From: an uncultured Clostridia bacterium
GTDB lineage: Bacteria > Bacillota > Clostridia > Lachnospirales > CAG-274
Length of the DNA stretch: 43,861 nt
Assembly: GCA_944383875.1 (NCBI GenBank)
Contig: CALWRD010000174.1
Coordinates: 1 to 43,861 of the forward strand
Direction: 5' to 3'
The position numbers were made by a program, and so were the translations under genes. This document shows, in pieces, positions 6,804-14,078 of the stretch. Numbering within the stretch: position 1 is the stretch's first letter; each line of letters starts with the position of its first letter. The notes below the pieces were generated by a model. That model made no database searches. It saw only the letters and a program-made list of their open reading frames with translations, and was not told where the DNA came from.

Positions 6804-7213
6804 TGGATAATGCACAGTGGACTGAGGTTGAAACCTGCCTTAGAAAACAGTATCACAGTGTAAAGCTGTCCATTGATGGATATGAGGTTTGCCTGATATT
6901 GATGCCATATAAAGGGATAAAACAATGTATAGCTGTTTATATTAACGGATTTATAAAGGGTGAATGGATATTTAATGATTGCGAAATAAGACGGCGTTTT
7001 TACAATAGGCACACTAAATCCCTGCTGCGTACAGCTGAATTTAATAGGCTGTCTGCCAAGATAAAAAAAGACCTAAAAAAAGACCTAAAAAAAGACAGAG
7101 CTAAATATGAGTATGAATACTTTGAGCCTTATTGGATGTCATTTAATCGTATGAAAAGTCACTTTATAAAGAACAACAAGAATATAGAGATTATAACAAA
7201 ACCGGAGGTATGA
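6803..7213 (+). CDS. Hypothetical early phage protein with KKDL repeats
   Basis: 136 residues. The N-terminal half is a compact domain (VKLSIDGYEVCLILMPYKG, VYINGFIKGEW) and the middle has three tandem lysine-aspartate repeats (IKKD-LKKD-LKKD), coded by a 12-bp repeat at 7061-7096. Similar proteins of about this length occur in Clostridia phages without known function. The basic repeat could bind nucleic acid. Translation is coupled to the preceding gene. Confidence 0.6.
   Translation: MDNAQWTEVETCLRKQYHSVKLSIDGYEVCLILMPYKGIKQCIAVYINGFIKGEWIFNDCEIRRRFYNRHTKSLLRTAEFNRLSAKIKKDLKKDLKKDRAKYEYEYFEPYWMSFNRMKSHFIKNNKNIEIITKPEV
7061..7096 (+). repeat. Three tandem 12-bp units with A7 tracts
   Basis: Unit (c/a)taaaaaaagac repeated three times inside the coding sequence at 6803-7213, one unit being four codons. 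Loss or gain of a unit would keep the frame, whereas slippage in an A7 run would break it. Confidence 0.8.
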
Positions 7214-7217
7214 AAAA

Positions 7218-7883
7218 ATGGCTGAGTTAATGAGTATGCTTAAAACATCAGAGATTATTGACAGACTTGTGGACATTGACAGAGATAAAAAGCAGATTAC
7301 TGATACAGAAAAAGTATATAAAGCGGAGCTGCAGAAACGAGGACTAAGATACATTGAGGATAAAAATCTTAAGCAGAAGATTTTTATGGGTACAGACGGA
7401 AACAGGGCAGAGTTTACACAGACACAAAAACTTGAAATTATCAACTGGTTTGCGTTTAAAGAGGTCATCGGTGATCTTGCGGAAGAAAAGGTACAGAGAA
7501 CAGTAAGCTATGATTACAAGTGGGACAGCAGGTTTGAGGAGGTTGTTAAGGCTATTTTTACCGAGGATTATAACAGTGAAGTAAGTCTGACTGAGCTTTT
7601 AAAGGACTGCTTTAAGGCTGACAGCGGACAGATTGCTTTGCTTGAAAAGAAACTTAAGGGTGATTACAAAAAGGACAGGGAACAGCTTATAGCAGTGCTT
7701 AAACTGCCGACAGGTGAAGACTTGGATGTTGAAATTGACTATATACATAAAATCATTAACTGGTCTAAAATCAAAATGTTTATACCGGATAATACCGAAA
7801 AAATCATTGAAGCTGTCAAGAAGTGTATTATTGTCACACAGACTCCAAAGCTTGCAATAAAGTACAGTGATGCAAATGAATAA
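7218..7883 (+). CDS. Hypothetical early phage protein
   Basis: 221 residues from ATG 7218 (GGAGG 9 bases upstream; a nearer ATG at 7210 stops after six codons). Rich in Lys/Glu, mostly helical, with an N-terminal coiled segment (IDRLVDIDRDKKQITDTEKVYKAELQKRG). No family recognised. Its place between the transposition genes and GemA is where Mu has its semi-essential early genes, such as the Gam nuclease inhibitor and DUF3164 protein, but I cannot show similarity to either. Confidence 0.65.
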   Translation: MAELMSMLKTSEIIDRLVDIDRDKKQITDTEKVYKAELQKRGLRYIEDKNLKQKIFMGTDGNRAEFTQTQKLEIINWFAFKEVIGDLAEEKVQRTVSYDYKWDSRFEEVVKAIFTEDYNSEVSLTELLKDCFKADSGQIALLEKKLKGDYKKDREQLIAVLKLPTGEDLDVEIDYIHKIINWSKIKMFIPDNTEKIIEAVKKCIIVTQTPKLAIKYSDANE

Positions 7884-8253
7884 GGCATCAACAGCGCAGC
7901 TCAGAAAGATATATGCTCTTGCAAGGGAAAAGGGTATTGATAATGAAAACCTACACAGCTTGCTCTACAATATTTGCAAAAAGGAGCATTTAAGTGAAAT
8001 CACAATAACAGAGGCGGTGAAGTTGATTGATAGTCTGTCAGGGAAAAAAGTCCCCGGCAGGGCTACCGGTCGTCAGATATTTTTTATTCAATCCCTTGCA
8101 AAAGAATTTGGTTGGAATGAAAAACGAATTGCAGGATTTGTGAAAAAAGTCGGCGGTGTTGACAATATACATTGGCTTACGAAGCAACAGGCAAGTGCAG
8201 TCATAGAGGGCATGAAAAAGCTTAAGGAAAAAGGAGTTGATGTGTATGGATGA
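7870..8253 (+). CDS. GemA-like regulatory protein (DUF1018)
   Basis: About 127 residues. Starts possible at GTG 7867, ATG 7870 or ATG 7876; none has a good ribosome site, and the gene overlaps the previous one by 14 bp, so coupling is likely. The pattern STAQLRKIYALAREKGID at the start and LTKQQASAVIEGMKKLKEKG at the end fits DUF1018/GemA of Mu-like phages, which affects host gene expression and DNA supercoiling functions in Mu. Two similar halves are visible (ATGRQIFFIQSLAKEFGW mirrors the first). Confidence 0.75.
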   Translation: MQMNKASTAQLRKIYALAREKGIDNENLHSLLYNICKKEHLSEITITEAVKLIDSLSGKKVPGRATGRQIFFIQSLAKEFGWNEKRIAGFVKKVGGVDNIHWLTKQQASAVIEGMKKLKEKGVDVYG

Positions 8254-8596
8254 GCTGCTTCAGCGTTACGGTCAAAGTGACAAGGTTGTTATAAAACAGT
8301 TCTTTGATTTTCTTGCTTTACGCACCCGCAAAAGCGGCAAAATCAGTGATGGCGTTAAGAAAAATCAGCTCGTAAAATGGCAAAAATACCCTGTTCCTAT
8401 TGTTATAAGGGCGTTAAATATATATATGCAAAAGGACGTAACGCTAACAATGAACGAAAAATATGTTTTGGGTATAATGCGTAATCTGGTAAAGGAGGAT
8501 AACGGCATTGGAGGGAGTAAACAGGGTATTGACGAAGGTCAAAGAATTGCAGCAAAATATGCGGACATTGGAGGCACCACAGAATGTGATTTCTGA
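8246..8596 (+). CDS. Replisome-organiser-like small protein
   Basis: 116 residues from ATG 8246, chosen because AAAAGGAG ends 9 bases upstream. The segment WQKYPVPIVIRALNIYMQK...NEKYVLGIMRNL resembles the C-terminal part of DnaD-like/phage replisome organisers, which bind origin DNA and recruit the helicase loader. A loader gene follows at once, overlapping it by 89 bp in another frame. The match is by pattern only, and the usual N-terminal winged helix is missing or unrecognisable. Last 20 residues are unconserved in appearance because they share DNA with the next gene's start. Confidence 0.45.
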   Translation: MDELLQRYGQSDKVVIKQFFDFLALRTRKSGKISDGVKKNQLVKWQKYPVPIVIRALNIYMQKDVTLTMNEKYVLGIMRNLVKEDNGIGGSKQGIDEGQRIAAKYADIGGTTECDF

Positions 8597-9341
8597 AAAT
8601 AGGACTTGCCCCTACGGGTTATGTGATGGCAGCGGAATGATTATCTATAACAGGTCGGGATATATAACTACAAAGCCCTGTAAGTGTGCAGAGGATGAAG
8701 TCCTGAGAAAAAGGCTGAAATTTGCGGAAATACCGCAGGAGTTTAAAGACCTGAAAGTAAATGATTTTGCAACGGATATTTATACCGAAAATAGGGACAG
8801 GCAGCTAGCTGTAAATGCTAAGAAGATTGTTATAGGTTATGTAAAAAATTTTAACAAAATGGCAGAAATGGGAAAGGGATTGTATTTTTACAGCAGAACT
8901 AAGGGCAGCGGCAAAACAAGGATTGCGGTAAGTATGGGTAATGCACTGATAAACAAATGCCGAGCTGTAGTTAAGTATACAACTACCATAAGACTGCTTA
9001 ACGAAATAAAAGACACATTCGATAATAAATCCGGCAAAACACAGGCGGAACTGATAGCCGATACGGTGTCAATACAAGTGTTGATTTTGGATGATATCGG
9101 CGTTGAAAAGCCCACTCCATGGGCGGAGGAAGTGCTGTATACTATCATCAATGAACGTATGATATGCAAAAAAATAACTATATTTACATCAAATCTGTCG
9201 GTTGATGAACTAAAACTGGATGAGCGTATACGTGACAGGATAAAGCGTATGGCAATGCCGGTGATGTGTCCGGAAGAAAGTGTAAGGCAGATTTTGGCAA
9301 GCAAAGAAAATGACGAGATTATGAAAAAGATATTTGAATGA
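8508..9341 (+). CDS. DnaC-like AAA+ helicase loader
   Basis: 277 residues from TTG 8508 with AAAGGAGG nine bases upstream. Residues 34-60 carry four cysteines (C34, C39, C58, C60), a likely zinc site. The ATPase has Walker A TKGSGKT (K136), with Arg where the first glycine normally lies, as in other Clostridia phage loaders, and Walker B VLILDD (D195-D196), then a sensor segment ITIFTSNLS and Arg-rich RIRDRIKRM. It would load the host replicative helicase at the forks made by transposition, a job Mu leaves to host PriA/DnaC-type proteins. Confidence 0.85.
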   Translation: MEGVNRVLTKVKELQQNMRTLEAPQNVISENRTCPYGLCDGSGMIIYNRSGYITTKPCKCAEDEVLRKRLKFAEIPQEFKDLKVNDFATDIYTENRDRQLAVNAKKIVIGYVKNFNKMAEMGKGLYFYSRTKGSGKTRIAVSMGNALINKCRAVVKYTTTIRLLNEIKDTFDNKSGKTQAELIADTVSIQVLILDDIGVEKPTPWAEEVLYTIINERMICKKITIFTSNLSVDELKLDERIRDRIKRMAMPVMCPEESVRQILASKENDEIMKKIFE

Positions 9342-9355
9342 ACGGAGGAATATAT

Positions 9356-10057
9356 ATGCGTATATGTTTAGATGCAGGACATGGAGGAAAGGACAGCGGA
9401 GCCTGCGGTGCTTACAGCAAGGAAAAGAATATTGCCTTAAAAGCTGTTAAATATTTAGGTGAATTGCTTACGGAGATTGGTTTTGAAGTAATATATACAA
9501 GGACAACCGATACATATGTAAATTTGCTTGACAGAGCAAAGCTGGCAAATGCAAATGCAGTAGATTTGTTTGTAAGCGTGCATTGCAACGGTGCAGCAAA
9601 CAGTGAAGCCAATGGAACAGAAACACTGTGTTATGAACGCTGCAAAGCCGGAGAATGTATACAGAGTGCCCTTATAAGCGAAACAGGTCTTAGAAACAGG
9701 GGGTTAAAGATACGTAAGGATCTGGCTGTACTTAACAGTACACGTATGACGGCTGTGCTTATAGAGCTGGCGTTCATAAGCAACAAAACAGAGGAAGCGT
9801 TGCTAAATAACGACAGTTGGATAATAAGATGTGCAAAAGCAATAGCAGACGGCATATGCCGATGTTACGGGATACCATATATAGGGGAGGAAGCTGAAAT
9901 GGTCACTGAAACAACAATGAATATCGGAGGTAGTAATAAAATCGTAAGACGTATATTAAAGGATGGCGAAAACTATGTACGTCTCAGAGATCTGGAAAGT
10001 ATTATTAATATCGGTTATGATGCAACAACCAAGAAAGTAAGTATATCAGCCAAATAA
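9356..10057 (+). CDS. Endolysin, N-acetylmuramoyl-L-alanine amidase (Amidase_3)
   Basis: 233 residues from ATG 9356 (GGAGG 8 bases upstream). Residues 1-178 are an Amidase_3 zinc amidase: H9 in LDAGHGG, E23, H76 in VSVHCNG, and catalytic E137 in LIELAF. It cleaves the amide bond between MurNAc and the stem peptide. The C-terminal 45 residues (RILKDGENYVRLRDL...) resemble a copper-amine-oxidase-N-type wall-binding module. There is no signal peptide, so export needs the holin encoded at 10566. Unlike many phages it lies before the Mor-like activator, still in the early/middle transcript. Confidence 0.9.
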   Translation: MRICLDAGHGGKDSGACGAYSKEKNIALKAVKYLGELLTEIGFEVIYTRTTDTYVNLLDRAKLANANAVDLFVSVHCNGAANSEANGTETLCYERCKAGECIQSALISETGLRNRGLKIRKDLAVLNSTRMTAVLIELAFISNKTEEALLNNDSWIIRCAKAIADGICRCYGIPYIGEEAEMVTETTMNIGGSNKIVRRILKDGENYVRLRDLESIINIGYDATTKKVSISAK

Positions 10058-10070
10058 GGATGTGATATAG

Positions 10071-10481
10071 ATGGAATTTATTGACAAGGAGGATTTAAGA
10101 GAACCATACAGCAGTCTTATTGATGTACTGGAGCCGGAGGAAGTATTAAAGCTGGAAGAGTTATGGCGTGGCAGACAGATTTTATTCAGCTCAGGCATTA
10201 AGAACAGCGATACATATGCTGAGTTGGTGAGAATTATCGGTGATGATAAGGCGGAGAAGGTAATACATACTTTTATGGGCGAACTGATATATTTTCCAAA
10301 ACTTAAAAGTTTGTCGGTAAGAGAAAAGATTTTACAGGATTTTACCGGCTATAATTATACGGAACTATCCCGTAAGTACGGTTATTCGGAACGTTATATA
10401 AGGGAGATTGTAAAATATCGTGCTAAATCAATTAAAACAGTGTCAGAGGGGCAAATAAGCCTTTTTGACAAAAACAATTGA
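10071..10481 (+). CDS. Mor-like middle/late transcription activator
   Basis: 136 residues. The C-terminal half has the Mor/C family helix-turn-helix: LSVREKILQDFTGYNYTELSRKYGYSERYIREIVK. The N-terminal half (EPEEVLKLEELWRG...) matches the Mor dimerisation region in layout. Mor-family proteins bind just upstream of weak -10 promoters and contact RNA polymerase to switch on middle or late genes. No second member (Mu C) was found, so this one may drive the lysis and structural genes. It is followed by an intrinsic terminator. Confidence 0.85.
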   Translation: MEFIDKEDLREPYSSLIDVLEPEEVLKLEELWRGRQILFSSGIKNSDTYAELVRIIGDDKAEKVIHTFMGELIYFPKLKSLSVREKILQDFTGYNYTELSRKYGYSERYIREIVKYRAKSIKTVSEGQISLFDKNN

Positions 10482-10517
10482 AATGTTCAAAAGAATATTA
10501 CAAAAATAAGTGCTATT

Positions 10518-10553
10518 ATAATCCTGAGGGGTGACCTTCGGGATTATTTTTTT
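10518..10553 (+). terminator. Terminator after the Mor-like gene
   Basis: Stem ATAATCCtGAGG / CCTTCgGGATTAT followed by TTTTTTT. The left stem arm itself contains TATAAT (10517-10522) without a good -35, so an activator-dependent start here is possible but unproven. Confidence 0.75.
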
Positions 10554-10565
10554 GGAGGGATTTAT

Positions 10566-10994
10566 ATGGAACAAGCTGTAAATTTATTGATGGATACTAT
10601 TGTAACGGGAGTTTTAAGTGTTGCGGCGGCATATGCAGCGTATTATATAAATCAGGCTGCCAAAAAGGTAAAGGCTGAAATTACCCTTAAGGCTAATGAA
10701 AATCAAAAGGAGATTTTTAATGCTGCCATAGATAGGGTAAATAAACTTGCTGAAATAACTGTTGCGGCTATTGAGCAGACAACGGCAGGAACATTAAGGC
10801 AGGCGGTTAAAGAAGGAAAGGTTGACAGACAGCAATTAATTGACCTTGGGAGAGATGCAGTACTGCAGATAAAGGAACTGCTGTCAGAAGAATATAAAAA
10901 TACGATTATTGACCAGTGCGGTGATCTTGACGCATACATAAGCAATGCTGTTGAGGCTAAGGTTTACGAGCTGAAGCAAAAGCAGGGAGCGTGA
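10566..10994 (+). CDS. Holin, LL-H family
   Basis: 142 residues: N-terminal membrane helix at about 9-30 (TIVTGVLSVAAAYAAYYI), then a long charged helical region (KVKAEITLKANENQKEI...AAIDRVNKLAEITVAAIEQT). Size and layout fit the phage holin LL-H family. It would form the membrane lesion that lets the amidase reach the wall. GGAGGG lies in front of the ATG, right after the terminator, so translation may be strong once the gene is transcribed. Confidence 0.8.
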   Translation: MEQAVNLLMDTIVTGVLSVAAAYAAYYINQAAKKVKAEITLKANENQKEIFNAAIDRVNKLAEITVAAIEQTTAGTLRQAVKEGKVDRQQLIDLGRDAVLQIKELLSEEYKNTIIDQCGDLDAYISNAVEAKVYELKQKQGA

Positions 10995-10998
10995 GCCT

Positions 10999-11325
10999 AT
11001 GGAAATAACAATCAGCTGGATTTTTAACATTATTGTTACCCTTGCCATGTCGGTTATCGGATGGAGCCTAAAGGAACAGTATAAACAGATAAAAAATGAC
11101 AAACAGGAGACACGGGAGTATGTAAAGGAGAACATAACCAAGCTTGATACACGGGTTGTTAAGCTTGAAGATAAACTGCCAAAGGAATACGTATTAAAAG
11201 AGGATTTTTACAGAGAGATAAATAAGCTTGATTTAAAACTTGACGGCGTGAAGGATGATATAGCAGAGCTTAACAAAAATGTGACGGCTCTGCTGACGAC
11301 CATACAGGGAGGAGTAGGCAAGTGA
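10999..11325 (+). CDS. Membrane-anchored coiled-coil protein (Mu gp25/DUF2730 position)
   Basis: 108 residues: one N-terminal membrane helix (WIFNIIVTLAMSVIGWSL) then heptad-like coiled coil to the end (YVKENITKLDTRVVKLEDKLPKE...). This design is shared by DUF2730 (Mu gp25) and by XhlA-type lysis accessories. Between holin and a gp26-like gene, so either reading is reasonable. Overlaps the next gene by 4 bp. Confidence 0.6.
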   Translation: MEITISWIFNIIVTLAMSVIGWSLKEQYKQIKNDKQETREYVKENITKLDTRVVKLEDKLPKEYVLKEDFYREINKLDLKLDGVKDDIAELNKNVTALLTTIQGGVGK

Positions 11326-11615
11326 ATTTTGATATTGACAACAAAAAGGAACGTGGCTGGGTGCTCAGGGTGCTTGACAAAGCATACCCTGACGGATTGG
11401 ATGTGGATACACTCAGGCGACAGCTTATTGACTTACGATTTTTAACAAGTGATGTTGATATAAGGGGCAATGTTGCCTATCTGATTGATAAAGGACTTAT
11501 CAAGGCAGAAACGGTTGGCAATTTTAACTTTAAGCGTGAGGTTATAAGTCTTACGGCTATGGGTAAGGATTTGGTTGACGGCAACATTGAATCTGTTGTG
11601 GGAGTTGATATTTGA
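11322..11615 (+). CDS. Winged-helix phage protein (Mu gp26 position)
   Basis: 97 residues from GTG 11322, overlapping the previous gene. It looks like a small winged helix: VLRVLDKAYPDGLDVDTLRRQLIDLRF, IRGNVAYLIDKGLIKAE, FKREVISLTAMGKDLVDG. Mu gp26-type proteins lie at this position between gp25 and the DUF3486 protein and have no defined role. One-base overlap with the next gene. Confidence 0.65.
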   Translation: MNFDIDNKKERGWVLRVLDKAYPDGLDVDTLRRQLIDLRFLTSDVDIRGNVAYLIDKGLIKAETVGNFNFKREVISLTAMGKDLVDGNIESVVGVDI

Positions 11616-12154
11616 TGAGCCGGAGAAAGCACAGCAAGATTGATCAACTGCCGCAGGAGATAATAACAGCAGTCAACGATGCCATAGTAAATAAGCGTAA
11701 GACATATAAGGAAATTGAACAGTGGCTAAGGGCTGACGGTTATGACGTAAGTAAAAGCTCCGTTGCCAGATACGGTCAGGCATTTTTAACCAAGTTAGAA
11801 CGCATATCCACCGCCAGGGAACAGGCTAAGGCTATTATTGAAACTTCAAGTGGTGTAAAGACTGAGATGGGTGAGGCAACAAGTACGGTTGCATTCCAGT
11901 TGTTAATGGATATGCTCATCAACACCGAAGCGGACAAAGTTGATAAGAACACACTTAATGCCATAAAGACCTTGGCAAGCCTTGAGCGCAGTTCAGTGAG
12001 CAGGGAAAAATTGAAGCTCAGTTTTGATAAGGGTGTGACAGCTGCTGCCGAAAGGATAAAGGAACAGCTTCGAGAGGAGCTTCAGGGGCATCCGGAAATT
12101 GTAAAACAGATGTGCGAAATAGCTGAAAAAGCAAAAAGTGATTTAAAGGGGTAA
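11615..12154 (+). CDS. DUF3486 protein (Mu gp27-like), small-terminase candidate
   Basis: 179 residues from ATG 11615 (a TTG three bases earlier is less likely). Opens with MSRRKHSKIDQLPQEIITAV and an HTH (RKTYKEIEQWLRADGYDVSKSSVARY), the recognisable start of DUF3486. The C-terminal half is a long helix. In Mu-like phages this family precedes the large terminase and is considered the small-terminase equivalent that recognises the packaging site. Here a 188-bp gap with its own signals separates it from the terminase genes. Confidence 0.8.
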   Translation: MSRRKHSKIDQLPQEIITAVNDAIVNKRKTYKEIEQWLRADGYDVSKSSVARYGQAFLTKLERISTAREQAKAIIETSSGVKTEMGEATSTVAFQLLMDMLINTEADKVDKNTLNAIKTLASLERSSVSREKLKLSFDKGVTAAAERIKEQLREELQGHPEIVKQMCEIAEKAKSDLKG

Positions 12155-12198
12155 AAAGACCATATTTGACTATAAAGATAAATAATTACAAAGGCAAA

Positions 12199-12240
12199 GA
12201 TTTGTAACGCAAAATAACGGCGAATAACGCTAAAATAACG
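12199..12240. promoter_or_regulatory. Phased AATAACG repeats before the terminase operon
   Basis: AATAACG occurs at 12213, 12223 and 12234, steps of 10 and 11 bp, so all on one helix face. They are preceded by gatttgtaacg (12199-12209). The first 24 bp match 534-557 at the prophage left end at 20 positions. A binding site for the Mor-like activator or the small terminase is the likely meaning. Confidence 0.5.
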
Positions 12241-12251
12241 GAGGATACACA

Positions 12252-12295
12252 GGGATGCAATGGGTGTGGTAATACCCCACTGCGTCCTTTTTGAT
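12252..12295 (+). terminator. Terminator ending the middle transcript
   Basis: GGAtGCAaTGGG (12253-12264) pairs with CCCAcTGCgTCC (12276-12287) and is followed by TTTTTGATT. It separates the DUF3486 gene from the late operon. Confidence 0.65.
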
Positions 12296-12319
12296 TCCGA
12301 CAAAAATGTTACCTATAAA
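12291..12319 (+). promoter_or_regulatory. Candidate late promoter
   Basis: TTGATT (12291-12296), 17 bp, TATAAA (12314-12319), about 24 bp before the GTG at 12343 and 50 bp after the phased AATAACG sites. It would transcribe the terminase, head and tail genes. Confidence 0.5.
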
Positions 12320-12342
12320 ATACAGGGAAGGAGCGGATATGT

Positions 12343-12639
12343 GTGGATTGGCATCAACAGGCGTTTGAAATGTATTTCAGCAAGCATATGGAGATTGTTG
12401 ATATAAGCAAAGAGGTAGGTATAAGCCGTCAGCATATATCAAAGTATTTACAGCAGTTTACCCAATTCAAGATTGAAAAGGAATGGCGTAAAAAGCAGAA
12501 CGGCATTAAACGGCGTGAAAGCAAAAGAGATTGGGATAGGGAGCATAGGAAAAGGTTAAATATACCGGAAGTGGATGCCCATAGTATACGCAGGGAACAT
12601 GAGGAAGCGGTGAGGGTGTTAAGCCATGAGAAGTACTAG
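12343..12639 (+). CDS. HTH protein before terminase, second small-terminase candidate
   Basis: 98 residues from GTG 12343 with GGAAGGAG nine bases upstream. Residues 5-40 are a helix-turn-helix (FSKHMEIVDISKEVGISRQHISKYLQQF), the rest a basic helix (KKQNGIKRRESKRDWDREHRKR). Small, HTH-headed and overlapping the large terminase gene by 14 bp, it has the layout of a small terminase or a DNA-recruiting partner. The prophage therefore has two candidates for that role. Confidence 0.6.
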   Translation: MDWHQQAFEMYFSKHMEIVDISKEVGISRQHISKYLQQFTQFKIEKEWRKKQNGIKRRESKRDWDREHRKRLNIPEVDAHSIRREHEEAVRVLSHEKY

Positions 12640-14077
12640 TATTATAAGTGAGCTGATTGGTGAGAATAATGGCTATATTGATGCTGCTAGAGTCAGCTTT
12701 TGGGAGTACTGTAAAATTATCAACCCATCATTTTATAAAGAAAGCCGAGCCTATTTAAGGCAGCTTTGCGAAGCCTTACAGGCGTTGATTGAAAAACGTA
12801 TTGTATGGACTGCGGGTGGTTGGTGCATATATGACAGATATATGGAACAGCCGAAAGGAACGAAGATTTGCCGCAAATTTATGCTGAACATACCGCCAAG
12901 ACATGGCAAGAGTTATACACTGACATTGTTTGCACAATGGCTTTTCGGTGTCAATCCTGACAGTAAAATAATAACGGTAAGCTATAACGAGACCCTTGCA
13001 GGTCGTTTTTCGGGTAACGTACGGGATGGCATAGAGGCAACTAAAATTGACAACAGCATTACCGTTTTTAATGATATTTTCCCAAGGGTACATATTAAAC
13101 ACGGCGACAGTGCAAGACAGCTTTGGAGTTTGGAAGGCAAATATTTTTCTTACCTTGGTACGGGCTTCGGCGGCACTATTACGGGTATTGGCTGTAATGT
13201 AGGCATTATTGATGACCCTATCAAAAATGCCGAAGAAGCCAATAACGAGTCTGTGCTTGATAAGCAGTGGAACTGGTATACTGATACATTTCTCAGCAGA
13301 ATTGAGGAAGGTGGTATTCAGATAGTTAATATGACACGCTGGAGTACTAAGGATATATGCGGCAGACTGCTTGATGCAGAGGATGCGGCAGACTGGTTTG
13401 TTATGCAGATGCCTGCCTGTCTTGACGAGGAAAATGGCATAATGATTTGTGATGAATTGCTGAGCTATGAAAGTTACCTTGATAAAAAGACCAAGACAAG
13501 CAGGGAAATATTTCTTGCCAATTATATGCAGCAGCCCGTTGACGTGGAGGGCAGACTATATGAATGTTTTAAGACCTACAGTGAGCTGCCAAGTCATTTT
13601 ACAGAGATATGTGCATACTGCGATACCGCAGATACCGGCAGTGACTATCTGTGTATGATAGCTTTTGGTATTTACAATCAAGAGGCTTATGTACTTGATG
13701 TCCTATATACACAGCTGTCAATGGAATACACAGAAAAGGCAACAGCAGAGTTGCTGGAACGTAATCTTGTAAATATGGCACGTATTGAAGCTAACAGCGG
13801 CGGCAGAGGATTTGCAAGAAACGTAAGAAGACTGCTTAAGACAAACAGGTGCAATGTAACTGCGTTTACCAATACCAAGAACAAACAGAGTCGAATACTG
13901 ACCCAAAGCAGCTGGGTTTGTAATCATATTTATTATCCTGAAAACTGGAAAGACCGTTTCCCCGACTACTGGAAGGCAATGGTCACTTACCAGAGGCAGG
14001 GTAAAAATAAACACGATGATGCAGCTGATGCAACAACAGGTGTTGCTGAAACAGTACAGCTGATTTGGAGGTCATAA
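12626..14077 (+). CDS. Terminase large subunit
   Basis: 483 residues. ATPase: Walker A PPRHGKS (K95) and Walker B VGIIDD (D196-D197) followed by a coupling motif near VNMTRWS. RNase-H-like nuclease in the C-terminal part: D333 in YCDTADTGSDY, E388 in RIEANSGG and HDDAADA (D464/D465/D468). It pumps and cuts phage DNA into the procapsid. In a Mu-like phage it should start at the left end and package by headful, taking host DNA at both ends. Confidence 0.93.
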   Translation: MRSTSIISELIGENNGYIDAARVSFWEYCKIINPSFYKESRAYLRQLCEALQALIEKRIVWTAGGWCIYDRYMEQPKGTKICRKFMLNIPPRHGKSYTLTLFAQWLFGVNPDSKIITVSYNETLAGRFSGNVRDGIEATKIDNSITVFNDIFPRVHIKHGDSARQLWSLEGKYFSYLGTGFGGTITGIGCNVGIIDDPIKNAEEANNESVLDKQWNWYTDTFLSRIEEGGIQIVNMTRWSTKDICGRLLDAEDAADWFVMQMPACLDEENGIMICDELLSYESYLDKKTKTSREIFLANYMQQPVDVEGRLYECFKTYSELPSHFTEICAYCDTADTGSDYLCMIAFGIYNQEAYVLDVLYTQLSMEYTEKATAELLERNLVNMARIEANSGGRGFARNVRRLLKTNRCNVTAFTNTKNKQSRILTQSSWVCNHIYYPENWKDRFPDYWKAMVTYQRQGKNKHDDAADATTGVAETVQLIWRS

Positions 14078-14078
14078 A

